NCBI GenBank assembly: GCA_964511535.1
Contig: CAZEFW010000018.1
Location: 1 to 64,000 of the forward strand
DNA: 64,000 bases
Reading direction: 5' to 3'
DNA from: CAZCFB01 sp964511535
Lineage (GTDB): Bacteria > Myxococcota_A > Polyangia > GCA-2747355 > CAZCFB01
Under the pieces are notes generated by a model. That model was not told the origin of the DNA and made no database searches. It was given only the letters and a program-made list of their open reading frames with translations. The position numbers and the translations under genes are program-made. Positions 38,574 to 46,938 of this stretch are shown piece after piece; the first letter of the stretch is position 1, and each line of letters starts with the position of its first letter.

Positions 38574-41174
38574 GTGGCAAGTTCAGAGACGGTGACGTTG
38601 GCGGGGAGCGTCCCCCTTGTGCCCGGAGATCACCTGGCGTGGTTTCCTGCTAGTGAACAGGAGGCCCAGTCCGGCCTGCTGTCGATATTGACCCAGGGCG
38701 TGAGCCAGGGTCACGAGATGGTCCTGATCCAGGAGCCCGGGGCGCCGGCGCTCAGCACAAGCGGTTCCCCGCTACAGCTTATTCAGCACGAGGCCTTCTT
38801 CCTCGATGACGGTGTCCCTGCGCCAGACGCCATCGAGCCCCGCCTGGCCAGGGCCATGGCCGCGGCCCGGGACCGGGGAGCCAGCAACCTCAGGCTGCTG
38901 CTGGCCATGGACTGGATCGCTCATGATCGTGCCCTGCTGCTGCAGATCGAGGCTGCGATCACGGAGGCGTGCCGACGGCACGGCTGCATCACCATCTGCC
39001 GGTTCGAGCATCGCTCGCGCAACAGCGAAAATCTGGAGTGCGCCCTGGCCGCCCACTCCAAGCTGCTGGTGGGCAGCGCCGTGCACGAGAACCTGCTGCA
39101 TATCCCGGCCCTCGATCAGCTCGGCGGCGCCATCGGCGGCAGCCGCCTGGACCGTCAGCTCTCGGCGCTGGCTCGCGCCGGGGAGATCAGCCAGGAGCAC
39201 CAGCGGGATCGGACCTTCCTGTCGGCCGTGCTGGACACTGTTCGCGCGCTTGTAGTGGTGGTGGATCGAAAGGGCCGGGTGGTGCGCTTCAACCGCGCCT
39301 GCGCCCAGGCCACCGGCTACTCCGAGGACGAGATGCTGGGCCGGCCCATCTGGGAGCGGCTGATCCTGCCGGCGGACGTGGAAGCCCTTCAGGACCATGT
39401 GCGCCAGATGAAACGAGGCGCTGAGCCGGAGCAGCTCACCAGCCACTGGGTGGCCCGCGATGGCCGGCGGCTGGTGGTGGCCTGGTCGAGCATGCCTCTG
39501 GAGGACGAGGCAGGCCGGCTGACCCACATCCTCGGCACCGGCATCGACGTCACCGCTCAGCGCGCTGCCGAGCGCAGCCTGGTCAAGAGCGAGCGCCGGT
39601 ACCGCCGCCTGCTGGACGCGCTGCAAGAGGGCGTGTGGGTGCTCGATCAGGACGGCCGCACCACCTTCGTCAACCCCCGCATGGCCCGCATGGTGGGCTA
39701 CAGCGTGGAGGAGATGCTGGGCCGGCACCTGTTCGAGTTCGTGGACGACGGCGGCCTGGCTCGGGCCAAGCGCAGCCTCGACCGCCGCCGCCAGGGGATC
39801 CGCGAGGAGTTCGACTTCAGCTTCGTGCGCAAGGACGGGCGGTCCATCAACACCCTGGTGGCCATGGCGCCGGTGCGCAGCGACTCCGGCGAGTACCGGG
39901 GCGCGGTCTCCGGAGTGGTGGACATCACCGACCAGCGCGCCGCCGAGGACGCCCTGCGCTGGGAGGCGGCGGTCAACGCCACCATGGCGGCGTTGAGCAG
40001 CCTGCTCATCTCCCCCTCCTCCATTGAGGACATCTCGACGCTGGTGCTGGATCACGCCAAGCGCATCACGGACAGTCCCATCGGCTACGTGGGGCATGTG
40101 GATCCACACACCGGCGAGCTGGTCTGCCCCACCCTGCTCCAGGACATCGAGGATGGCGCCTGCGCCGTACCGCATGGCGAGACGGTCTTCGACGACCACA
40201 TGGGCCTGTGGAACTGGGTCTCCTCGGCCCATGAGACCGTGCTCGTCAACGACATGGCCGCCGACCCGCGCAGCGGCTCCGCGCCGGAAGGCCACCCGCG
40301 GATCAAGCGCTTCCTCTGCTCCCCCGCCCTGCTCGGCGATGAACTGGTGGGCCAGCTGGCCCTGGCCAACGCGCGTCGGGAGTATCAGGAGCGGGATCGT
40401 GTGCTGCTGGATCGGCTCAGCGTGCTCTTCGCGCTGGCCGTGGAGCGGCAGCGGAGGGAGGAGGCCCTGCTGGATCAGGCCGAGGAGCTGCGGGCCCAGA
40501 ACCATGATCTCGACACCTTCGCGCGCACGGTGGCCCATGACCTGCGATCGCCGCTCACCGCCATCCTCTCGGCGGCCCAGCTGATGGACAAGCCCACAGT
40601 GGCCTCTGACGAGGAGCAGCGCGCCCGCATCAGCGGGCTCATGCAGCGCAACGTCAACCGCATGGACCGCATCATCAGCGAGCTGCTGCTGCTGGCCCGG
40701 GTGCGAAAGGAGGCCGTGAAGCCTCGCCAGGTGGACATGGACGCCGTGGTCGCCGAGGTGCTGGATCGGATGCGGCTATCCATCGAGGCCACGGGTGCCC
40801 GGATCTCGTTGCCGGAGCGCTGGCCAGCCGCACTGGGACACGCGCCCTGGGTCGAAGAGGTCTGGGCAAACTACCTGGACAACGCCCTGAAACACACCGG
40901 CCCGGATCCCTTTATTACTCTTGGCGCGGATCCGGCCGCCGACGGCCAGGTCCGGTTCTGGGTCAAGGACCGCGGGCCTGGCCTGGCGCCGGATCAGCAG
41001 GAGCGCATCTTCGAGGCCTTCGAGGTCACCGCACCGACGCCCGTGCGCGGGAGCCATGGTCTGGGCCTCAACATCGTCTCGACCATCATCTACAAGCTCG
41101 ATGGGGAGGTGGGAGTGGAGAGCCAACTGGGCGCGGGCAGCACCTTCTTCTTCACCCTGCCAGCGCTTCCCTGA
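38574..41174 (+). CDS. MEDS-PAS-PAS-GAF sensor histidine kinase (hybrid-free)
   Basis: An 866-residue cytoplasmic sensor kinase. Residues 1-185 are a MEDS domain (GDHLAWFPASEQEAQSGLL, later LRLLLAMDWIAHD), seen in DcmR-type redox or one-carbon sensors. Two PAS domains follow (about 215-340 and 345-465), then a GAF domain (about 475-620) with SPALLGDELVGQLALANA. The kinase core has AHDLRSPL with the phospho-acceptor His655, VWANYLDNALKHTG (N box), DRGPGLAPDQQERIF (G1) and GSHGLGLNI (G2). No response regulator is adjacent, so it is an orphan. GTG 38574 lies 6 bases after TAAGAT with no ribosome binding site; TTG 38571 is the alternative. It is divergent from the RHH regulator gene. Confidence 0.88.
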   Translation: MASSETVTLAGSVPLVPGDHLAWFPASEQEAQSGLLSILTQGVSQGHEMVLIQEPGAPALSTSGSPLQLIQHEAFFLDDGVPAPDAIEPRLARAMAAARDRGASNLRLLLAMDWIAHDRALLLQIEAAITEACRRHGCITICRFEHRSRNSENLECALAAHSKLLVGSAVHENLLHIPALDQLGGAIGGSRLDRQLSALARAGEISQEHQRDRTFLSAVLDTVRALVVVVDRKGRVVRFNRACAQATGYSEDEMLGRPIWERLILPADVEALQDHVRQMKRGAEPEQLTSHWVARDGRRLVVAWSSMPLEDEAGRLTHILGTGIDVTAQRAAERSLVKSERRYRRLLDALQEGVWVLDQDGRTTFVNPRMARMVGYSVEEMLGRHLFEFVDDGGLARAKRSLDRRRQGIREEFDFSFVRKDGRSINTLVAMAPVRSDSGEYRGAVSGVVDITDQRAAEDALRWEAAVNATMAALSSLLISPSSIEDISTLVLDHAKRITDSPIGYVGHVDPHTGELVCPTLLQDIEDGACAVPHGETVFDDHMGLWNWVSSAHETVLVNDMAADPRSGSAPEGHPRIKRFLCSPALLGDELVGQLALANARREYQERDRVLLDRLSVLFALAVERQRREEALLDQAEELRAQNHDLDTFARTVAHDLRSPLTAILSAAQLMDKPTVASDEEQRARISGLMQRNVNRMDRIISELLLLARVRKEAVKPRQVDMDAVVAEVLDRMRLSIEATGARISLPERWPAALGHAPWVEEVWANYLDNALKHTGPDPFITLGADPAADGQVRFWVKDRGPGLAPDQQERIFEAFEVTAPTPVRGSHGLGLNIVSTIIYKLDGEVGVESQLGAGSTFFFTLPALP

Positions 41175-41221
41175 CCGCTCCACGGTCACCCCCGGATTGT
41201 GCCGTTTGTGCACACTTTGCC

Positions 41222-41250
41222 TTGCCCGGCGTCAATCCAGACCCTACATT
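41222..41250 (+). promoter_or_regulatory. Promoter of the RNase E/G gene
   Basis: TTGCCC (41222-41227), 17 bases, TACATT (41245-41250), followed by a 44-base leader to GTG 41295, which has GGAG 5 bases upstream. Confidence 0.55.
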
Positions 41251-41294
41251 GACGGCCTATCTGGCGGGGACCTCCCGCACCGACTGGAGAAATA

Positions 41295-43256
41295 GTGACT
41301 AACAGAATGTTGATCAACGGCCGCCACGCCGAAGAGCTGCGGGTGGCCATCGTGGACGAGACCGGCAGGCTGCAGGGCTACAGAGTGGCCATGGGCGAGG
41401 CCGGCGTGGAGCGGGGCAACATATACCGCGGGGTGGTGGCCAACATCGAGCCGAGCCTGGACGCGGCGTTCATCGAGTACGGCGCCTCACGGCATGGATT
41501 CCTCAAGCGCCATGACGTGGTGCCCGAGGCGTATCACAATCCGGGAAAGAAGAAGAGTTCCGGGGGCAAAGGCGAGAGCAAGGGCAAGGGCAAGGGCAAG
41601 GGCAAGAGCCAGGGGATCGCTGACGTCCTGCAAAAGGGCCAGCCGGTCCTGGTGCAGGTGACCCGTGACGCGGTGGCCAACAAGGGCGCCACCCTGACCA
41701 CCAACATCAGCATCGCCGGCCGCTACCTGGTGCTCAAGCCGTACGAAGGCACCCCCGGGGTGTCGCGCAAGGTGGAGGACGAGACCCTGCGGCGCAAGCT
41801 GCGGGAGAAAGTGAAGAGCCTGGTAGCCGGGGACTTCGGCTTCATCGTGCGGACCAACGCCGCCGATCAGACCAAGACCGAGCTCAAGGGGGATCTGGAT
41901 CGGCTCAAGCGGCTCTGGAAGCAGGCCCTGGCCGAGAGCAAGAAGGGCCGCGGCGCCAAGATGGTCTACGACGACCAGGATCTCGTGATCCAGGTGCTCA
42001 GGGATTACCTGAACGCGGTGGTGGCAGAGATCCTGGTGGACGACGAGGTGATCTTCGAGCATGCCCAGCGATACCTGGCGGCCGTGGCGCCCCGGCGCAA
42101 GATCCCGCTCGAGCTCTACAACGAGCGCACGCCGCTGTTCTCTCGGTTCAAGCTGGAGCCCCAGATCGCGGCCATTTACCGTCGGCAGGTGCCGCTGCCC
42201 AGCGGTGGGTCCCTGGTCATCGACGGTACCGAGGCGCTCACCGCCATCGACGTCAACTCGGGCAAGGCGACCAGGGGCGAGTCCCAGAAGGACACGGCCC
42301 TGAACACCAACCTGGAGGCCGCCGACGAGGTCGCGCGGCAGCTCCGGCTGCGGGATATCGGCGGCTTGGTGGTGGTGGACTTCATCGACATGCGCACCCA
42401 GAAGCACCAGCGCGCGGTGGAAAAGGCGGTCAAGGAGGCGATGAAGCCGGACAAGGCCCGCTCACACACCAGCAAGCTGAGCGCCAACGGGCTGCTGGAG
42501 ATCAACCGGCAGCGGGTGGGCCAGGCGCTCACCCTGCGCACCCACGTCGTATGCGATGCGTGCAGAGGGACCGGCTGGTTGCCCGCGCCAGACATGGCTG
42601 CCCTGGGGCTGCTGCGTCGGATCGAAGCCCGGGCCGCCGAGGTGAACCTCGACCGGGCCAGGGTGCACCTGAACCCCGAGACCGCTCAGCAGCTGCAGAA
42701 CAGGCGGCGCACCCAGCTCGCAGCGCTGGAGCACACCTACAACTGCCACATCGAGGTCCTGGCCGCACCGGACCTGAGGCCCGGCGAAGAGCGGCTGGAG
42801 TGGCGGGTACGCACCGGGCTGCCCCCGGAGGAGCCGCGGGAGGCGCCGGTCGCCCTGGCGCGCGCGGCCGCGCCGGCGCTGGCCGAACCCGAGGCGGATC
42901 CTGCGCCGGAGGAGACCTCTTCGGGCTCTTCCAAGCGCCGTGGCAGGCGGCGGCGCAATCCGCGCGCGGCCAACGGCGAGGCGGATGCCGGGGCGAACAC
43001 CGAGACGGCACCTGCGGAGGAGGGCGCAGCAGAGGAGAAGCCGAGGAGCTCGTCATCCCGGCGGCGGCGCCGCCGCAGGCGCAAGAAGAAGGCCCCATCA
43101 GGATCCTCATCGGCGTCCGGTGATGGTGGCGGCGCCAGCTCCGGGGGAGGCGAAAAGTCCAGCCAGGGAGGGGAAGGCTCCTCCAGGCGCTCGAGCGGTC
43201 GCCGCCGGGGCAGGCGGAGGCGCAGGAAGCCGCCGTCCGCGGACGCTGCCGGCTAA
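41295..43256 (+). CDS. Ribonuclease E/G family protein
   Basis: A 653-residue endoribonuclease for mRNA decay and rRNA/tRNA processing. The S1 domain (about 35-150) is split by a Lys/Gly/Ser-rich insert (GKGESKGKGKGKGKSQG, residues about 85-110). The DNase I-like catalytic part has IDVNSGKATRGE with Asp319 and VVVDFIDM with Asp362; the 43-residue spacing equals that of E. coli Asp303 and Asp346. The zinc link is C420 and C423 in CDACRGTGW. After residue 520 comes a long disordered tail of Arg/Lys clusters and acidic patches (SSKRRGRRRRN, SRRRRRRRRKKK), probably an RNA-binding scaffold. GTG 41295 has GGAG. The PAP2 gene follows after 12 bases. Confidence 0.9.
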   Translation: MTNRMLINGRHAEELRVAIVDETGRLQGYRVAMGEAGVERGNIYRGVVANIEPSLDAAFIEYGASRHGFLKRHDVVPEAYHNPGKKKSSGGKGESKGKGKGKGKSQGIADVLQKGQPVLVQVTRDAVANKGATLTTNISIAGRYLVLKPYEGTPGVSRKVEDETLRRKLREKVKSLVAGDFGFIVRTNAADQTKTELKGDLDRLKRLWKQALAESKKGRGAKMVYDDQDLVIQVLRDYLNAVVAEILVDDEVIFEHAQRYLAAVAPRRKIPLELYNERTPLFSRFKLEPQIAAIYRRQVPLPSGGSLVIDGTEALTAIDVNSGKATRGESQKDTALNTNLEAADEVARQLRLRDIGGLVVVDFIDMRTQKHQRAVEKAVKEAMKPDKARSHTSKLSANGLLEINRQRVGQALTLRTHVVCDACRGTGWLPAPDMAALGLLRRIEARAAEVNLDRARVHLNPETAQQLQNRRRTQLAALEHTYNCHIEVLAAPDLRPGEERLEWRVRTGLPPEEPREAPVALARAAAPALAEPEADPAPEETSSGSSKRRGRRRRNPRAANGEADAGANTETAPAEEGAAEEKPRSSSSRRRRRRRRKKKAPSGSSSASGDGGGASSGGGEKSSQGGEGSSRRSSGRRRGRRRRRKPPSADAAG

Positions 43257-43268
43257 GCCGCTGCTGAA

Positions 43269-43937
43269 ATGAAGGCACCCACCGTGGCCTGGCTCATTTT
43301 CGCCCTGCTCTGGGCCGGGGCGCTGGTGGCTGCCTCGCCGGTGGACCTGCAGCTCTCCCGGGCCGTGGCACAGCCGGAGCACTGGTACGCCGTGCTGATC
43401 TACCGCCACGGCACCTGGCCATCGGGTTTGCTGTATCTGGTGGGCGTGATCTGGCTTGCCGTGCCCTCCCTGAGGCGCCGCTCCCACCTGACAGCCCTGG
43501 TGATGGCCTCCTTGCTGGCCCAGGCCTTGCTCCACCCACTGATCATAACGTCTGCGCTTAAAATATCCTTTGGTCGCCTGCGGTTTCATCAAATTGCTTC
43601 AACCAATTTCTCGCAATACACGCCCTTCTACCTACCCCGCCCGTCCCTGGGTGGGCGATCGTTCCCCTCGGGCCATGTCGCCACCTCGGTTGTGCTGTGG
43701 CCCGCAGCGCTGCTCGGCTGGCGCCATGACAGGCGCGGCGTGGCGGCAGCCCTGGCAGCCCTGACCCTGGTCTGGGGCGTGGCGGTGGCCTGGGGCCGCA
43801 TCCTGCACGGCGCCCACTATCTGACCGACACCCTGTTCTCGTTTGGTCTGGCCCCGCTCCTTGCGCCCCTCACCGTTCGGGTTGGTCACTGGTATTTGCG
43901 CAAGTTCGAGGGGCAGGCTTCCCGGAGAGAGTCCTGA
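43269..43937 (+). CDS. PAP2-family membrane phosphatase
   Basis: A 222-residue membrane protein with about five helices. The three PAP2 phosphatase motifs are present: KISFGRLRFH near residue 97, GGRSFPSGHVATSV near 130 (PSGH) and WGRILHGAHYLTDT near 175 with the catalytic His. The enzyme removes phosphate from lipids such as undecaprenyl pyrophosphate, lipid A or phosphatidic acid at the periplasmic face. ATG 43269 has no good ribosome binding site and follows the RNase gene by 12 bases, so it may depend on coupled translation. A strong hairpin follows the stop. Confidence 0.8.
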   Translation: MKAPTVAWLIFALLWAGALVAASPVDLQLSRAVAQPEHWYAVLIYRHGTWPSGLLYLVGVIWLAVPSLRRRSHLTALVMASLLAQALLHPLIITSALKISFGRLRFHQIASTNFSQYTPFYLPRPSLGGRSFPSGHVATSVVLWPAALLGWRHDRRGVAAALAALTLVWGVAVAWGRILHGAHYLTDTLFSFGLAPLLAPLTVRVGHWYLRKFEGQASRRES

Positions 43938-43955
43938 TTACAGGGGGTTGGGTTT

Positions 43956-43990
43956 GGGGGTTTCAGCCCCCCGGCGGGGGGTGAAGCCCC
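43956..43990 (+). terminator. Strong hairpin terminator after the PAP2 gene
   Basis: A stem of about 15 base pairs with one bulge: GGGGTTTCA-G-CCCCCC, loop GGC, GGGGGGTGAAGCCCC. It lies 19 bases after the stop at 43937 and should end the RNase E/G-PAP2 transcript. Confidence 0.7.
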
Positions 43991-44087
43991 ACAGGTCGCG
44001 CCGCAGCGAATCCTGTAACCTGCTGAAATCTAACGATCGTCATGGGTGGGGGTGGATGGCCCACCCGTTGCACTTGTTCCGGGCGTG

Positions 44088-45404
44088 ATGAAAAACAAAG
44101 CCCAGATCATATTGAGCCTCCCCGCAACCCTCTGCATCGCCATGCTCGGCTGCGGGCCCGTTGAAATCGGTGATGGCGACCGGTCCATTCAGGTGGTCCT
44201 CGAGGACACCGGCTACAAGCCCTTTGGCTGACCGACCCCTCCCGGGGGCGGGTTCCCCGGCGGTCCTGGCGGTGGCGGCAATCCTGGCGGTGGCGGAGGC
44301 TGCGATCCAAACAATCCTGGCGGCGGCACCAACCCCGGGCCGGGCGGCGGCAACAACCCGCCCCCGCCCAACCCGGCGCCGTCCCCCAACCCGGCTCCTC
44401 CGCCAGGCGGTGGATCCCCGTCTCCCGGCACCAAGAAGGGCTTCGGCGCCACCTGCGTGACCGGATCCGATTGCACCTCGGGCTACTGCATCAAGGGCCC
44501 CAGCGGGTCGCCTTACTGCAGCAAGAAGTGCAGCGCCGCCAGCGAGTGCAACGGCGGCGGTTGCCACCAGACCAACATTCCCGGCCTCAAGGTGTGCGGG
44601 AACCCGTCCCAGGGCAGCCCGAGCCCGGCTCCCAAGCCCGGCGGCGGCGGCAGCCTCACCCCGCCCGGAAACAAGGACACCACCAAGCCCACGGTTACCA
44701 TCACCAGCCCGAGCAGCAACGCCTCGGTCTCCCCCTGCGTCACGGTCAAGGCCAGCATCACCGACAAGGGCGGCATCAAGTACGCCACCGTGCGGGTGAA
44801 CGGCACGCCCAAGGGCACCAAGACCGCAGCGCCCTACAACTTCATGCTCCACCTGACCGCAGGCAATTCCTACACCATCACGGTGGAGGCGAAGGACAAG
44901 GCTGGCAACATGGGCAAGGCCACCATCAAGATCACGACCACCAGCGCTGCGCCGCCCCAGCCCAAGCCGCCGGCCCCCAAGCCTCCCGGTAGCGGAAGCG
45001 GAAGCGGCAGCGGGAATGGCAGCGGGAATGGCAGCGGTGGCGGCTCGACCACGCCGCCCGCCAATCCCAAGCCCAAGGGCGCCTACGGCGCCAGCTGCAC
45101 CCAGTGGAACGATTGCAGCAGCGGCATGTGCGCCCACGACGCCTCGTTGCAGAAGAGCTACTGCACCAAGACCTGCGACCCGGCCAACGTGGCCCCCTGC
45201 CCCGCGGGCTCGACCTGCCTCGGCTCCAACGGCGGCGCGTATGTCTGCGCGCCGGACCTGGCGCCCGGCTCCTTCGACCAGGGCAACAACCTCAGCGGCC
45301 TGGATTCTGGCTGCTCCATGGGCCGCGGCTCGACCACCTCGGCCGGCCCCCTCGCCCTGCTGCCGCTGATCTTCCTGCTGCTGGCCGTGCGGCGTCGCGG
45401 CTGA
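44088..45404 (+). CDS. MYXO-CTERM-type secreted lipoprotein interrupted by an in-frame TGA
   Basis: One frame runs from ATG 44088 to the TGA at 45404 (438 codons) but holds an internal TGA at 44229-44231 (codon 48). The first part is a signal peptide with lipobox LGC, then VEIGDGDRSIQVVLED. After the TGA the frame stays open through a Pro/Gly/Asn linker, a Cys-rich module (GATCVTGSDCTSGYC), a beta domain with PTVTITSPSSNASVSPC (Ig-like), a second Cys module (GASCTQWNDCSSGMC), then SGCSMGRG, a hydrophobic helix and RRR, a MYXO-CTERM-like tail. The tail needs the signal peptide upstream, so the halves belong together. The TGA could be a sequencing error, a nonsense mutation or recoding. GTG 44457 is a possible but unlikely restart. 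Confidence 0.65.
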
Positions 45405-45436
45405 TCGTCCCCCACAACAAGACCCCCATTTAGCAG

Positions 45437-45442
45437 TACAAT
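45437..45442 (+). promoter_or_regulatory. Leaderless-type -10 hexamer of the GLUG lipoprotein gene
   Basis: TACAAT ends 6 bases before ATG 45449, with no ribosome binding site between. No -35 box is evident in the preceding 25 bases. Confidence 0.5.
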
Positions 45443-45448
45443 CGGGCC

Positions 45449-46891
45449 ATGAGGCCCATGCGGCTCAGCATCCTGGCCTGCGGCTTGCTCGCAGGATGTC
45501 ACCTGGTCTTCCGTTACGAGGACCAGCCGGCATCTCCGCCCGAGGCGGGGGTGACAGACGCGACAACCATCGCCGACAGGACCCAGCGACCGGACACCAA
45601 GCCCGGCTACTGCAGGGGCTCCCGCCTGACCGGGGCCCCCTTCGCTGGCGGTGCGGGGACGGCGGCCTCGCCTTATGCCATCTGCACCGCCAAGCAGCTC
45701 GCGGCGGTAAACGGGGTGCTCTCTGCCGGACACCACTTCAAGCTGATGACCACGCTGTCGCTCAAAGGCGCTGGCATCGGCGTCATGCGCGGGAAGAACG
45801 GCCTGGATGGGTTGAGGGGCCTGTTCGACGGCAACGGGAACATCCTGTCCGACCTCGAGATCAAAGAAACCAGCGGCAGCAACGTGGGCCTGTTCGCCAA
45901 GATCCTCAAGGAGGGCACGGTCAAGGACCTGACGCTGCGCAACGTCAAGGTGGAGGGTGGCAGCGCCGTGGGCGCGCTGGCTGGCCGCAGCGATGGGCTG
46001 ATCCAGGGGTGCAAGGTCAGCGGCCGCGTGCGGGGCGGCGGGGTGAACATCGGCGGGCTGGTGGGGGACAACAGCGGCGAGGTCAAGGGGTGCAGCAGCT
46101 CCGCCGGAGTGGAGGGCTCGCGGTCGGCCGCCGTGATCGGCGGGCTGGTGGGAGCCAACAACAAGGACATCTCGGCCTCCTTCGCCACCGGCGCGGTGAC
46201 CAACCAGGTGGTGGGGCGCTGCTCCTACGCGGGGGGGCTGGTGGGGTGGAACATGGGCAAGGTCTCCACGTCCTGGGCCAGCGGGGCGGTGTTTGCCCAG
46301 GGGGCACTGGCCGGGGGCCTGGCCGGGCTGAACTACGGGCTGATCCAGGACTGCTTCGCCACTGGCTCGGTGCGAGCCGGGCTGGCCACGCTGGTGAGCA
46401 CCTGCGACCCGGGTGGAATGGGCTCCTACGCGGGAGGGCTGGTGGGCGGCCACGCGTGCGTGCGGCTCTTCGGCGCGCCCTGCAACAAGGAGAGCGCGAT
46501 CCGGCGCTCCTATGCCACGGGCAAGGTGGACGGCAAGGGGTCCTCCAACGGGGCGCTGGTGGGGTACATGACCGGCACCACCACGGTGTCTGCCGACAAC
46601 TTCGCCGTTGGCGAGGTCCTGTCCGCAAAGAGCGCCCCGGGGGGCGTCTTCGGCCACGCGGCAGGCGGGCAGGACGCCGGCTCGCGCTGGGACACCCACG
46701 GGACTGGCGCTCCGAAGATGTGCGGAAAAGCTGATCCCACGGCCAAGGGGTGCGTGGACGCCAGCGGCGTTGACACCTCCAAGCCCGGCTTCGGCGCTTA
46801 CTTCAAGGAAAGCAAGAACCCGCCGCTGACCCGGTGGGATTTCAGCAAGACCTGGAAGGAGATGACCGGGGCTTACCCGAGGCTGCGCTGA
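45449..46891 (+). CDS. Lipoprotein with GLUG-type repeats
   Basis: A 480-residue protein. The signal peptide has lipobox LAGC (Cys17). After an 80-residue entry (SPYAICTAKQLAAVNGVL) come repeats of about 25-35 residues with GGLVGxNxG cores (GGLVGDNSGEVKGC, GGLVGANNKDISAS, GGLVGWNMGKVSTS, GGLAGLNYGLIQD, GGLVGGHACVRL). These are GLUG motifs of beta-helical adhesin or passenger-like proteins. The role is probably surface binding. ATG 45449 lies 6 bases after TACAAT. A Cys-rich secreted protein gene follows after 47 bases. Confidence 0.72.
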   Translation: MRPMRLSILACGLLAGCHLVFRYEDQPASPPEAGVTDATTIADRTQRPDTKPGYCRGSRLTGAPFAGGAGTAASPYAICTAKQLAAVNGVLSAGHHFKLMTTLSLKGAGIGVMRGKNGLDGLRGLFDGNGNILSDLEIKETSGSNVGLFAKILKEGTVKDLTLRNVKVEGGSAVGALAGRSDGLIQGCKVSGRVRGGGVNIGGLVGDNSGEVKGCSSSAGVEGSRSAAVIGGLVGANNKDISASFATGAVTNQVVGRCSYAGGLVGWNMGKVSTSWASGAVFAQGALAGGLAGLNYGLIQDCFATGSVRAGLATLVSTCDPGGMGSYAGGLVGGHACVRLFGAPCNKESAIRRSYATGKVDGKGSSNGALVGYMTGTTTVSADNFAVGEVLSAKSAPGGVFGHAAGGQDAGSRWDTHGTGAPKMCGKADPTAKGCVDASGVDTSKPGFGAYFKESKNPPLTRWDFSKTWKEMTGAYPRLR

Positions 46892-46938
46892 AGGGTGCAG
46901 CCGTAGTATGCTGTGCGGGAAAGATGAGGTAATACAAA

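Noticed and set aside
44229..44300. Selenocysteine insertion at the in-frame TGA
   Set aside because: The following GC-rich stretch has no clear SECIS hairpin at the required distance, and a Pro/Gly linker is an unlikely place for a selenocysteine; kept only as a minor alternative.
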